Below, in pieces: positions 33,801 to 47,319 of a stretch of 64,000 nt of DNA; position 1 is the stretch's first letter, and every line of letters begins with the position of its first letter. The stretch is from contig VXAZ01008133.1 in the NCBI GenBank assembly GCA_013399875.1, positions 19,733 through 83,732 of the forward strand, read 5' to 3'. This stretch comes from Gymnorhina tibicen (Eukaryota > Chordata > Aves > Passeriformes > Artamidae). The notes under the pieces were generated by a model, which had not been told where the DNA came from, ran no database searches, and saw only the letters and a program-made list of their open reading frames with translations. The translations under genes and the position numbers were made by a program.

Positions 33801-36800
33801 ACTGAGAGCCTGTTGTAGCTGGCTTTGTAGGTTTACACAGTACTGTACCTTAAGCAGCGGTTGGGCTGAATTCAAGGGTAAATTCATGTGATCTATGATT
33901 TCTTGAGGCCAAAGGTATTTATACTGTCTTAGCTCTTTTTCTTTTAGTGTACTTAAACACCTTCAGAGTTACTTAATTACCCAGAATAATTTTGATTCAC
34001 AATCACTGATTAATGTATGAGTTACATTCTTGTCCCCTTACATGAATCCTTCACCCTTAGTCTATTTTACTATAAAAAGCTTTGAGAGTGTTAGGGTGTG
34101 CTTCACAAGATGTGCTGTTGTTTCACTAATGAATAATTTGTGAATAGTGCAAATATCAAAGAATTGTTTCTCTGTTGTAGGAATCAATTACAATTTCCTT
34201 TCCTTGCAAGCAGCTGTGGGGTTTGCAGCTCTTTTCATAACATGGGGTTTTTTTAAGAGAAGAAATGCAGAAAACTACTGACAAAAAGTTACTTTCCCAT
34301 TGAAAGTTACTACAGCTTGTCTGTGGGCAGAGAGATTTTCATTTAATAAAAAAAGTCCAGAAAAAAAAGAGATGTTATAAATAAACAAACCAAAACTACT
34401 ATTTCATTGTCATATCCATGGCCCTTAGCCACAGGTGATCTAAAATCAAGCCAGAAACACAAGACTGCCAAATTGTATCCCAGCCACTGTTAGTAAAAGC
34501 AAAAACAAGATTAGCACATTGAGAAAGGAATATTAAACTTTTGGTGTCAGCCTTTCTCTAGAGTTTTCTATGCCTGTGACAGTTGCTCCAAAAAGGTGTG
34601 ATGGACTAAGAGGAACAGGAGAGTGCCTGGCATAAGTGGTGCATTTGTTTGAAGTTGTAGGGCAGCAGCTCGGCTGGGTTCAAATGAGTTCGTTGACGGT
34701 GCTTCTTGGAATTACTTATTCTTGGTGGTGTACTTTGATTAACTCTTTGAAAAAAATGGTTTTCAGATGTTATGAGGCAGGAACTGACAGTCATTCTGCA
34801 ATAGCGTGGGAGTTTATAGTTTACTCAGCAAAAGCTTGCATGCTGGTGTATTTTAGAAATGTTGGTCACCTCAGTACTTGAGAACTCATTCTTTTTGGAG
34901 TCTCTTAGTTCTCCAGAACAGAAATTAATTTCATAGTTTCAGAGTTTGAATTTCACTTACTGTTTGTCGTATTCATAGAACCACCATTTGAACAAGGTCT
35001 CCACTGTGTAGTTGGGAACAGTTATGAACTCACATACTGAACTGTCTGTCCCTGACCCAGCAAACTCACCTTGTTTTCTGAGCACTGATAAATTCAAAGG
35101 ATAGGGTCTTTCTCTTTGGACACAATTGGTACAAAGTTTTCTGATGCTAAGGAAAGACCCTCACTGACCTCAGAAGTCTAGGGATCAAGCTGTAGTTTCA
35201 GACAGCCAAGAATGAAAAGAGGCAATGAAAAATAGGAATGTCATTAGTACTGCAACCTTAATATAGCATATTAAAGTTTTATAGAAACATGGTGTAAAAT
35301 CATTATAAACCACATTTTACACATATATGTTCAGGATCAAATTTCAGTTATCGTTGCTGAAGAACTGTAATCACTGGAAAAGACACACAACATAATTTTA
35401 GTCTGCGAGGAATTTAAAAGCTGCTTGCAACAGCATGCATCAGAGAAGGGCTTGTCAGTTTTGTGAGGAAGAGAAGAGATGCACTGTCAGTAACAGCTCA
35501 GTCACAGCCTGGTCTTACCGTGACCAGACTGCATCTATATCCTCATGTCTACCTGTCTCCTATGTTACCTGGGCTGGACATGTGTTTGGTGGTGTTAAAC
35601 TCACATTCCCAAAAGCCTGCTCTGGGAAACTAAAGTTCCTAACATGTCTTTTTCACTGGCTTTTGGGCATGTAGGAAGTGAATAATATTCTTTCCATGAT
35701 GAGCCCCATGCCAACATCCCTGTGTTGTCAGTTGTTAGTCAGTGCAGATCATTTAGCACAGTGTGCTTCACCTGCCAGGAGAACCTGAATCCAGTTGACC
35801 CACTTATCTCACACTACGCTGGAAATGTCAGACAGCGTGTCTGTATATATCATACGTGTTTGCTGTAACAATAGGAACCAGAACAGATCTAGCTGGTTTT
35901 GCTGCTATCAGGATAATGCTTCTAGCTTATGAGAGGCGTTATGGGAAAACTCTTTGGATAATTTTTGAGGTGAATCACAACGACTAGGTTTGGAAAATGA
36001 TTAGGTCGTGTAGACCAGCATTTCTCACCATTGCAGTGGCCAGTAATACCATTGCAACATTTAATTACCAACATTTGCATATGGAAGGAATCAAACAAAA
36101 AGGAGGTGGTAGTAAAGAAATATTCACAACTATTTGGTTTTAAATGAAAATTGTGGTAGTGGTACAACACAAGGAAATCCTTCTTTTTTAAAAAAAAATG
36201 TTTATTAGCTTCTCCATTGATTTAAAAAAGCTGAAAAACTGTAGGCTCAGAAATACTTGCAGCAAATAAAAAAAATACCTGAAAAAAAAAAGTGAGGAAC
36301 TACTTAGTTGTTAAAAGTAATTGATAGTCTTCCTTTTAAAAGTAATGAACTATATCCATATTTACATGTTCTTTTCACTGAGAAACACAAAGGCAGCATC
36401 ATTTTCATTTGATTCCCTAGTTGCTGCAAGAAGTTTCAAGTGTCATCAGCACTTGATTAAATTAAAGTTTCTCTAAGTTTTGCAGCTTCATTTAAAGCTA
36501 TCCTACAGGTTCTTTAAATGCCAACGTTTGTAGTTTCTTCCACAGGGAATAAATTTGGTGCTGTTTCTTTCTGAAAAGTTCTTTTTCTCCTGTGCTTCCT
36601 GTGAACAGTTGCAGTAAAAGTACTTTACGTACACAAAGTCATGTATACCATTTAAAAAAGAACAACCTGGAGAAAAAAAGCAGTGTAACATCCATCTCTT
36701 CATGTTCACTATGTGCAAAAAGTATGAGCCACAAGCAGACATTTTCATCTATGTCAGAGGTGGCTTCTGTGATGCTCATCATGTTGCTGTACATGTCATT

Positions 36801-37644
36801 GGTTAGGCTACTCTTAGGGTTTTTACTGTAAAATTTCTCCTCCAAATGTATGTGAAGGGCAAATAGTGATTAAATCAGTATCTTTCAGAGATGGAAACTC
36901 TGAGGCCACATCAAAATTAGTCTTGATGACCAATACCTGATGACTCAGATTAAACTATGCTTTTCTGAGAACCACATCGCAAAACAACACAAAACCAGAG
37001 GCTTTTCTTTCCTCCTTGTTCTTATGGGTGAAAGATATATAGAAAATATTAGTTAAAGTGTGACAAGCTGAGTATCTTGTGATTTGTTCCCAGTAACCAC
37101 AGGAAAACTTTATCTGACCTTGTGGATGTGTGGGGACAGTTGTGAAGAAGCACATATTGCTTGTGGTAGAGACTTCATCCTCACTGCAGAAAGGTTAATG
37201 AAAGTAGAGTCCAGGCTCTAACCTGCCCTGCCTAGTTAATTCAGCTGGTCATTTTATGAAAAGTAACCCTTGTTTTGGAGTAAAAGGGTTCAGGTGCAGA
37301 AAAAATTAGGGAGTGATGCAAGTTGTCATTAAATGATACAGAGGAGTTGGCAGGGAAGAAACTTTCTATTTCCTCCTTCCCACTCCCCACTTCACAGTTT
37401 GCCTCCCCCTGGTCATGCTGACACAACTAGATGTTGGGCTGTGAAATAAACCAGATCCCTGAGATGATCCAAGTAAAAATAATCCTTCGGAAGTCTACGA
37501 TTGAAGTATAACTCTAGCAGAGCTCTTGGAGACCAATTTTAATGCTTATTTTATTTAAAATAAATAAGACAGAAATGATTAATTGTGTTATCAGAAAAAC
37601 ACTATTGTTAAGCATTATAAAGCAGTGCATCATGCTTTTTTCAA
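30866..37644. other. Long non-coding AT-rich stretch
   Basis: No coding gene is supported. A G-rich, GT-rich patch at 30886-30930 (GGGTTGGGGGCGGGGGGTTG) borders the CR1 fragment. Near 31508-31545, AGCTTCCTACG occurs twice about 22 bp apart. Overlapping opposite-strand frames of 134-139 codons at 31851-32403 have no family resemblance. Near 33470-33512 the word ACTAGT recurs four times. Complex AT-rich tracts around 32400-32540 and 33100-33260 have the texture of conserved non-coding DNA, but this cannot be tested here. Confidence 0.45.
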
Positions 37645-37740
37645 TTCATAGATTTTTTTTTTTTACAGCCAGAAGGGACTAAGCATTATGAAGATGATTT
37701 CAAGTTCATGGAGAATAAATGAATTGAATTTTGAGTGAAA
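37645..37740 (-). repeat. Ancient CR1/L3-like 3'-end relic
   Basis: The plus strand contains CATAGATTTTT, then CAGCCAGAAGGGACTAAGCA, then CATTATGAAGATGATTTCAAG. This follows the widespread amniote phrase 'ATAGATTTTAAGGCCAGAAGGGACCATTATGATCATCTAG', which I know as the reverse complement of an old CR1-like LINE tail in turtles and birds. About 90 bp are recognisable and heavily diverged. Confidence 0.5.
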
Positions 37741-40700
37741 AGGAAAAATCGACACCCTAAAGTTAAAACTAGATTGGCAAGATATCTAAAAATGCAATAC
37801 TTTTAAAAAGAGAAAGAGAGTGAGATCTAACCTTAATAACAAGAAAACATGCAAGACCAAGTGTAAGCTTTTGAAAGATAAATTTATCCCACTTACATAT
37901 TACTGCTGCTTGCTAAAGCTGTCTCTGCCTAGTTAAAAAAGATTGATGAAAAAATGCTAAATAATAGAAATGGAAAAGTGTGCATTTCATACAAGTGAAG
38001 CAGGGAACAGGAGAATAAGCAGATTGCCTAATAATCAATGTCTTGACTGGCAGTGGTTGGCAGGGATAACTTTTAAAACCAGTGCTCAAAGTCAAGCAAA
38101 AGAGAAGAGATGGTAGGTAATGGCACAGGTCCTTCAATAATATGGCATAATTATTTGTATAACTTGCACTGTTTTGTAATTCTGTTACTTTCACAAAATA
38201 CACATTATGCTGTTTATGCTAGAATACTTAAAGAATTGTCTGTGAAAGACAAAGTGATCAGATGTTAGCAGAAAAAAATCATTAGAAGTGCCCTGATTAA
38301 AAGTGTAGTCTCAAAAGGGAGTTTTGGCCCTTTACCTGAATACTGCAACTTTCTGTTTTCAGTCTGCTTAGTTTCCTGGACTAGAGAGCACAGTTACAAA
38401 ACACTTATTCAAGGAAATTTCATTGTGATTCCTGCAGCTTAGGAGACTTCAGCATAATTTTCTCATCTGCTTCTCCATTTCACTCACTTACTTGAACAAC
38501 TTTCTCCCCTCTGCTTGGGTTGAAGCAGTCTTTCATCAGCATCGTTCCAACCATCACTTTCTTTCAGCTTCATCACTACCAGATGGCATGGTGTAGTATT
38601 AACCTGTTTACATTTTAGAATCTCTCCTCCCACACGGTAGGTAGCTGGGACTTGTTTGGCTACAAAAAGATAGTGGTGGGAAAACCTCCATTATTTTCTA
38701 GAGAAATTTTAGGAGAAGAGTGAAAGATTCTCTGTATTTTTCAAAACAGAAAATAAACCCAGATTTGCTGAATCCTTCTAGATTGCATGAAATTTTATAA
38801 GCTTGCCACAGCTTTGAGTAAAGGAGGAGCAGAGAAGGGCTTATCTATGATGCAATATAGTAATAAAATGCTTCACTGTTTCAGATTATGACAGTTCAGC
38901 CTTTTCTGGAACAGAAATACAACTTTTGAATGTTAGTGCCATTTCAAAATCATTTATTGCTGAGCTCTAATAATATTTTTTTTTTCTTTAGAGTGTCATT
39001 TTATTCTTTGCATATTCATTAGGGTCTTGTTCTCAGCCATAACTTCTAAGACCTAATCCAACATGAACAAAACAATATTTAAATCAAAAAAATTTTGAAC
39101 TCAGATTAGAGCACTCATATCTTCTTCAAGCTCTTTGCCTTGGTGCCAGGTAATATATTTCTCCTTCTGACATGAATACACACATGGTTTTACTAAGCTA
39201 TATGTGGTAGATACTTTTGCACTATTTCTTTCCCACATCCATATTTATCAAAAATCTTTTCAAAATGCTAATATAATCCTAAATGTTGAGAAGAAAACAT
39301 GAATTAAAGGGGCAATCCAAAACGGCCAATTTTCATTTCAGTTTACTGGTGTTTATTTCTTCTAAATGTTGAATGTTGACACTTGTTATTTTTATATGGG
39401 TTCCAGGTCTTTTGTGACCACTGTTTGGAGAAAGACAAGAGAACAGTGAAAGACTGGATGAAAAAGATTTACAACACCTTTTCCCTCATTAGTTACATCC
39501 ATGTAATTATAGCAAAGCACTGAGTGGGTACCACTTTGCCATGCACCTGAAGCATTTTTTCCTTGACAGTGCACTGATAGTTTAGTAACACAGCCCCTAC
39601 TGTGACTGACAGTTGGTTTTGGACTAAATCATATAAAATTGAATAGGAGAGGTGGATATTGGCTAGTTCAGCCAAAGTCTATTTGGCAGAGTAGATTAAC
39701 CTGCATGAAGCTCTGCGTTATTGCACAGCTCCATGCGATGCTGGTGTCTGCAGCACAGGTTTACCCTTAGCTTGGCTACTAAGAGTAGCCAAAGGCAGAG
39801 CTGTAAAAAAGCAGAGAATCACTGGAAAGGCTTTCTTTAGCTGCAACAAAGATTATGTGTGTGCCAAACACATCAATATGGCAGATGACCTGACAGAACC
39901 AGTAGTTAAAACAATTTAGTCTTCTTAGGAACGTTGTTCCTGAGGTAAAAACTCAAACCTCAGCTCACTCAAAAGAAATTTTTTTCTAGAGCATCATTTC
40001 TGTAGTTAACACCTTAGGAAGGAAAAATGAGTAAATGAATACTGTTACTTCAACACTTTTATCTGCTTCATTTAGTATTTTCCAAGAGCCAGTTCAATGC
40101 CATCTGAATCTGTAAATTACAGAAATGAAAAGCATTTAAGTCTGTTGATTGGGGATGAAAACAAATAGACTATTGCTATTGAAGAAGCCAAATATGAAGG
40201 TGATCTGAGAAATTGTATTAATGTAAGCTTTTGCCTAGAATCACAGATGAGTCTAGTCATCAGTCACCAGCGAGTGATGAGAAAATAAACAGGAGAGTAA
40301 GAAGAGATTGAATGGAAACATGGTAGAAGTCCTGCCATCTGACCTCTGCCAGCAGAGCCCAGTGTTGATAGGAGCTCCTGTGTGACTTTTCCAAACCAAG
40401 TTTGTGCTCTTCTCAGGGGTGTCAGGACTACAAGATTAGGGCTCTCAACTGATCTTCACAGACCCCAGTGAGGGAGGAGATTTTCATATAAAGGCAACCT
40501 TTACTTCCAACTGCTAGACCAGTTGCAATTCAAGGCAATTAAAAATAGGAGCCCAGGATACAATTGCTTTCTTCCAAATTAAGCATCAGGTTCATGGAAT
40601 AAGTTAGGGTAGCCAAGATATCAGCCCAAAGTTGACAGGTGTAACACAGGCACTACAGGAGAGCTGTGCCCTTCTGCTGCAGCAGCTGCAGGCCAGGCAG

Positions 40701-41899
40701 GTGGCAGGTTGGTATCTCCTGCCTTCAGGAAACTGATCCGAGAGCCTAATTTCTCTGTGTAACCCCCAGGAAGACATAGGCACCTGCATCAGTTAATTCA
40801 GGGTGCTGAAGTTAGAGAACATGATTACAGCCCTCAGAAAGTATTTACATAGACGGGTAGCCTTGCCCATTCACCCTTGCAAATACATATCCTCTCAGGA
40901 CAAGTCATTGACATAAACTCCTGCCATCAAGACTAAGACGGGATTGAGTCTACTGTTGTGGAATGCTGGAGTCATTTTCCCTCTGCTGACTCCTGTCCTT
41001 CTCCGGAAGGGAACTTTGTTGAAGTGAGGCGATGGCAAAGCTCTGCCTGATGATGAAGCCTGCAGCTTCAGGCTCTCTTAATCCAGGCTGCTGTATCTTA
41101 CGTCTTCTGCTTGGCCTCTGACTGCCTGAGCAATTCACACAGGGTGGAGGTGGTATTTGTGCAGAGAGGTGGGGAAAATCCCACCCTTGAAAAAATGCTA
41201 AGATGGTGAAAAGGGGGCACGTTTTGTACATGGCCCCTGGCAGGTTCAAATGTTAGAATGAAGCAAAATCAGGGCTTGAAGCATGGGTCTTTATCTTCCA
41301 TGTGAGTGTCCTAATATCCTCTACGTTACTGGCTTCTCCAGAGTTGCCTCAGAACACTTGTTTCATCCTGATACAAAAAGGGAAATTTCTGAATTTTTGG
41401 CAGGATAGTAAAACCACCCAGCTACAGTCTCAAGGCATGCACCCTCTCTCCATGGGAGGTGAGCAATCACACGCCACGCTGTTCCCTCAGGTACTGGCCC
41501 AGCTCCACAGGCTGATAAAGAGGGATAATAGGTCTACAGCCCCACCTCCTTCCTTTGCCTTTTTGACATCCTGCTCCCCAAATCTGAGTGACAACAAAGG
41601 CTACCGTATTTCTTGGGCTTCCTAGGACACCCACAAGGCAGCCTGTCAGGTCCTGCATGGATGCCAAGGCTCAGCTGGGAGCAGATCCTCCACAACACAA
41701 ACAGCTTTGGAGACTCAAAAGCATTTCCTTCCTTTTCCAGCCACTGGCAGCATCACCCTGGGTTACCTGACTTACTCGAGGGTCCAAAGTTTCCTTCCTA
41801 CCCTGCCGTTCCGCTCCTGCATCACGTATCCCCTACTGGCCAAATCTCCCCTGTTAGAGGGGCAGGAAGCTGGGGGAAATTAAACAGTCGTTGAGAAGG
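37741..41899. other. Non-coding DNA, small hairpin only
   Basis: No gene or named repeat is recognised. At 39772-39792 TTGGCTACT and AGTAGCCAA form a perfect 9-bp stem with a 3-nt loop. At 40675-40686 CTGCTGCAGCAG is a 12-bp palindrome. The section 40950-41800 is richer in G+C, with chance frames of about 100 codons on both strands and no family match. Confidence 0.45.
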
Positions 41900-42160
41900 C
41901 TCACATAAAGCGGAAAGATAATGACTGCTCCAGCCAGCGCTGGCAGTCACGGCACAAACTTCCCCGCACAGCACTGCCAACGCAGCTCGCTCCTGACTGC
42001 GACACACCTGCTTGCTGAGAGCCGTGCTTCCCGTGCCAGGGCTGCCCACCGCACCGACTGCCCGCGCCCGCCTGCGCCGCGCTCCCCAGCAACGCGCGCG
42101 GCCGAGGGGAGCCAGACCACCCCGCTCACTCCACTTTTAAATGCGGAGAGCTAAATTCAG
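41900..42160. promoter_or_regulatory. Small CpG-rich island, candidate promoter
   Basis: CpGs cluster between about 41930 and 42130, for example GACTGCCCGCGCCCGCCTGC, GCCGCGCTCCCCAGCAACGC and GCGCGCGGCCGAGGGGAGCC, while the flanks on both sides are AT-rich. A TTTTAAATG stretch lies at 42134-42142 on its right shoulder. A plus-strand frame of 62 codons (42141-42329) starts there with A at position -3 of its ATG and ends in TGA. It resembles no family I know, so I do not call it a gene. The island could be a promoter of a distant or non-coding transcript. Confidence 0.4.
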
Positions 42161-45100
42161 GCCTACAGCTCTCAGTCCTGATCAACTAACGCGTCCTTTG
42201 CATCCTTACCACCCGTATATGTGCCATACACCAAACCAGGAAGTCGCACTTTTCTGTCCGTGGAATCCTCTGCGTGATTTACAGAACATCACTGAGCACA
42301 TTTTAAGAGAATTCAGTGCTGAGAAATGATTTTCAGTGAATCTTTTATTATTCTACACGTGCCAAATCATATCTGCAGGGGAAAAAGAAAATTCTAAAAG
42401 AAGCCCAAACAAAAATAATAGAACAATTACTGCTCGAAAATTCTGATTGCCTATAAATTATAAGTCTATTCAGCTCTGTGACAATTTATGTTTTCATTTA
42501 TGAAACCGTTCTTGTTATTAACTTTCAATCTTGTTTACTGAGGGAAGTAGGAATACACCAAGCAGGAAAATCATTTTAAACCACATCTTGAAAACCTAGG
42601 GTTATGGCACACGGGACACATTTATTACCACTGTTTTAGAGCACATGATAAGTTTAAAATGGGCCCCTATTTCAAACAGCAGGGGTTGGTTAGGACAAGG
42701 CAACTTACCATGACCACAGTTTCTAATGTAAAAGTGTCAATGTGCTCGGTATATTCATAATGTGTTTATTCTCATTACAGTTTTCAATTTGTCAGTGTTT
42801 TACTGGCATGCAACCACAGAGCACAGACAGCTATTGCTGGTTAACCTTGTTATTGCAGACAAGTTACAAGTCCTGACAAGAGTCTGATAACTGTGCCTAC
42901 TTATTTTAAGCCATGCATGAGGAAAGGGTAGGAGGTTCAAAGTAAGTTATGCTTTCCTGTGTGAGTCCCCATATGATCACTCAAAGTTACTGTAAATATA
43001 AAAGCAGAAGTGCCTGATTGCCATTTTGTCATTATGACATTAGACAAGAAGGTAATCAAAAGACAGAATCAAACATGAGGCTGAAGTTACAAAAGTGTAA
43101 AACCCTGAAGCCTCAATCCTCTGAAGCGTATGTATGTATTTAGTCACCTGTACAGGTCCTTTCAGGATGGAGGACTCATTCACTCGCAAATATTCTTTCC
43201 TGGAATCTATATCCCAGAAGAAACAGTGACCAAACAGGTAAAGAGTGGAAATTACTATTTCTTATGGAAAATATATGTTTTTCTCCTCCTCCTCCTCCTT
43301 TTCCTTTTGACACATTTACTGCTTATTCATCTGTCTCAGCACCTTGTTGTATCCTGATGTAGACTTTGTAAACTTGCTGGGTCAGAATAATCTCTTTTCC
43401 TATTAATTTAACAAAACCAAAACAACTTGTAAAAAACCCCATGATCTAGTTGTGATCCTTGACTGAGGCCAGATATCACTGCTGGAATGTAAATATGACC
43501 TTACTAGTTGACCAAATAGTCCACAGCAGTTAAATAATAAATATACAGTCGTGGAGGGAGGGGGGGAAAAAAAAGTTTAGGCAATTCCTGGGTGCAATTT
43601 CACTGATCATGGTAAATCAGAAAACACTCTTACAGCTTCCCAAAAAGAGACACATAAATAAAATCTTTTTAATATTCCAAAACACTGGCCATGCATTGTT
43701 CTTTAAAAGTGAGGATCATGGATGTGCAGCCCTACAATTAAAGGATTCATTTTCTATTTACATTTTGTCATCTAAATTAGAAAGAGACCTAGGACTGCTG
43801 GAAAAAAAAAGGCATAAAAAATATAAGGAAAGGAAAAAAAAAAGGACAAGTCATTGATCTCTAACAAGCATCTGCCAGTGGCCATTTGCACATCACTTCT
43901 GATTGTTGCCCTGCTGTGGAGAGAGGTGGTGCTGCCCTGTGTAGACCTTTGGTTTCAGCAGAACTTCCTTATCATTAAGGTCTATTAGAGTTCATTAGTG
44001 TCCTACAACATGATCAACCAACATATGGGAGGTAGAGCAGAGAGAGCCAGGATCCTGCTCCCAAACAGCATCTGACACTGCTTGGAAATCCTGCTTCTTC
44101 CGTCTAGGAACATGCTGCCTCTGGAAAGGCAGTATCTTACACACATAGCATTCTTTCAGTGAGGTCCATTTTACCAGAAACTTAAAAAAAAAAAAATAAA
44201 ATAGCTAAACTCAGAGAGATGTGGAGCTGCTGTAAAATTAAAATTAAGAAAAGCCTTTTCTCATTCATCTTTTAATGTTCCTTCAAATTAGATGGAGAGG
44301 AGAGATAGTTACTTGCTTCATCCTCACCCTTCTCCACCCTACCCTTTAACCACAGAAAAGACTGATTTATAACAACAGTGACTTCTGTACTATCAGACAT
44401 CTACAAGTTTTTCAGTCTGCAGTTTTACCTCACATGAATTGATACTGCAGACTTAACACGCTTCAAAAAGTTAGAACCATTTAATGAACTACTACTAATG
44501 TGACTACACTTCTGAGGACATGCAGTTCTTTCAAATGTGTTTCCAAGTGAAATAACGCTTCTGAGATTTATTATAGCACATTTATTTTTTTCTTGAAAAT
44601 TCAGGGCTCAACTAGTTGGAAAGGCAAGAGTGGTGTGTACAGACATCTTCTTGTTAGCTCTGGACTGGACCATTTTCAAGATAGATGGCTTTAAGTAGAA
44701 CTGTGCTTAAATTATTCTTAAGTGTTTGAAAACTGGTTATTTTCCTCTTTGAAATCTGTTTTAATCCAAGCTTGGTTTAAAGAAAAACCAAAGTAAATTA
44801 AATGCAAAACTGTACATTTCTGCATTTGTTGTTTTGCAGTCCTACAAACATTCTGCATTAGGATACTCCAACTCAGAGCAGAAATTTCCCACATCATTTC
44901 ACAAAGCTTCAAGATGGAACACCTATTATTCTGATAATATGTTTGTTTAGAGGAACCTCCCAAGCTCCCCAGTGCCAGTTTTGTCACCTTGGTAAATATT
45001 TATAAATGAGTCACAAGCGTCTGAACAAAAACTTTGGATTGGAAGCCTGGCTGAAGCACTGATATTAGTACCCATATTCATATTTCACTTGCTGACCTTG

Positions 45101-47319
45101 TATCTACCACTTTTATGGGAAAATCAAATGCTTTTCATTACTACATTCAATTTTTGTCTTATATTTCAAGCCACATCTAAATTCTACTCCTTGAGGCTCA
45201 TGATGGTATGTTTCTTTATGAATCATACAGTTGTCAGCACCATGGGTCTTGGATAAAGTTAACACACCTGATGAGGCTAAACCACAAGGGACGTTTTTTT
45301 GGGTCTGTGAGAGTGAAATGGCACATTTAAATCAATTCTGTTTCTATCCAGTGCACAAAAGAAACTTATTTTTATACTCTGATACACCTCGGTATCAGGA
45401 GGTGAAACATCAAGAGTAATAAGGCATAAAGGGGGTCACAGACATTCCACCAAAACAAATATACTTTTTGTACATGAGATGCCATACCAGGGTTAATCCC
45501 ATTTTTAGCTCTGTGGCTGACAGTCCATAAGGGACTGCAGTGTCTCCACACAGCTATGCTACATAGGCAGCCTGTGCAACTCTCATTGGGCCAGTAGATT
45601 CACATGGCAACACACTGTTTTGGAAAAAAATATCAGAGTTAAATTAAGGTTGTTTGGTTAGTTTGGTTGGTTTTTTTTTAATTAAGTGCCAAGGAGAACT
45701 TAAGAATGATATGAACCATATGAGGTCCGTCACCAAGGGATTCCTGGCCACCATTTCCATCCAGTCATTCACAACTTTGAAAACCAAGCTGTTTTCTTAG
45801 CCAGTTTCATCTCAGGATCAAAACAGAATTCAGACCAATGAGGTTCTCTGAAATTAAAGGAAAAAAAAGTAATACAGTCTCAGTTGCAATCCTCATATTG
45901 ATCTTCATGAGGCCAAGATCATTCCATCTACACCGACCACAACCCTCCTCATGCAACTGGAGACCTAGAGATGTCAGGCTGATCACTTTGCATGTCTCTG
46001 TAAAAGAAAGCTGGGGACATGAATCCCAACAGAAGTTGCAAGTGGAAAAATGAGCCTCCTACAGAAGTGCAGGGAATGTGCTGGAAGGAAAAGACCTTTC
46101 TTTCAGGCATGCAAAGTAAAACCACAGCAGATATTCTCTTGCAGGTCTCTGTACTACCTGGACCTTTCAGGTGCTGGAATGATATACTTCTTGATCCATA
46201 GCAGAACAAAATGAAACAAGCTTTAAAACAAAGAAAAGCATTTATTCAATTTTTTTTCCTGATGCTTTATATTTGGAAAGATGTGACAGAGAAACCCTAA
46301 AGTTGACGGGAAACAAGACAAGGAAATTCATGGCTAAATAATTTACATTCTTACTATTACAGTCACAATGGCTGATGGACTGAGGGGAGGCTGCTCATAA
46401 AAAGGTGAGGTATATAGGACACGATGAGGAAGGGTTTGAGTGGACAGTAATACAAGTGTTGTAGAGTAAAAAAAGGAGAGTTATTTTCTGTCAGTGTGCA
46501 ACCTGCTGACATGGTTTTAAACAGCACTACTCTTACTTAAAATGTGTTAAAACGGTAATTAACGTGAATTGTAGCATAGCTCATTTTTCTAGTGCTAATG
46601 ATCAAGACTGCAGGAAGAAAAACTATGAAGACCATAAACTAAGTGCAAACCAGTATAGGAATACCTCCATGTTTGTGGACAGACTGCCCTATTTATTGCA
46701 AAGGCATGAACTGGGACATTTCTCATGGTGTTTGAAAGGGTAACAATATTATCCTCAGCAATTTCCCAGTTAGGAAAGTGTGCAGGAACAGGTTGATTAT
46801 CAGAAACAGCACAAATATTTTATTTTCCTGCCTGAAAATAGTTGAAAGCAATAGGAACAAGTATCTGGTGCCAAAAAAATACAAATATTATCACTCCAGC
46901 ATGGGATTCATGAGCCAGCTCTCAAATTTGAATCCAAACATTACTGACAATTCTTTTAAAAAAGTTCAGTAACATGTTTTTAAAAAATTCAAGTGTTTCT
47001 GCAATTACTGTTTTCATCCAGATCACAAAGAAGAAGTATCAGAATGTGAAGAGAAAGGTCTGGCAGTCCTGCTGAGCAAGATGAAAACACAAGAAGAGCT
47101 AGAAGACTCACAAAAACAAACAACTCCTTCCAACAGTTTTTTTGGTGGGTCTTTTTTTTTTTCTACGTCTCAAAACAACAAATTAGGAGAAGTGTTTGTA
47201 TATTGAGGATAATATCCCTACATTATTTGAAGTATTCTTCTCAATACTGATTATTTATTAGATTATTTATTCATACTTGCTGAGGGTGTTCTCTCCAGCT
47301 GACTGAAATCAAAGGAAAA
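42161..47319. other. Non-coding AT-rich DNA with simple repeats
   Basis: No gene is supported. A (CTC)n run lies at 43283-43299 and a GGGAGGGGGGG-A tract near 43555-43575. Sections around 42440-42860 are complex AT-rich sequence (for example TTGCCTATAAATTATAAGTC) of the kind often conserved, but this is unverified. Chance frames stay under 90 codons. Confidence 0.45.

Noticed and set aside
36885..36935. Possible third MIR trace (AGAGATGGAAACTCTGAGGCC)
   Set aside because: Only about 25 bp resemble the MIR core, and flanking landmarks are absent.
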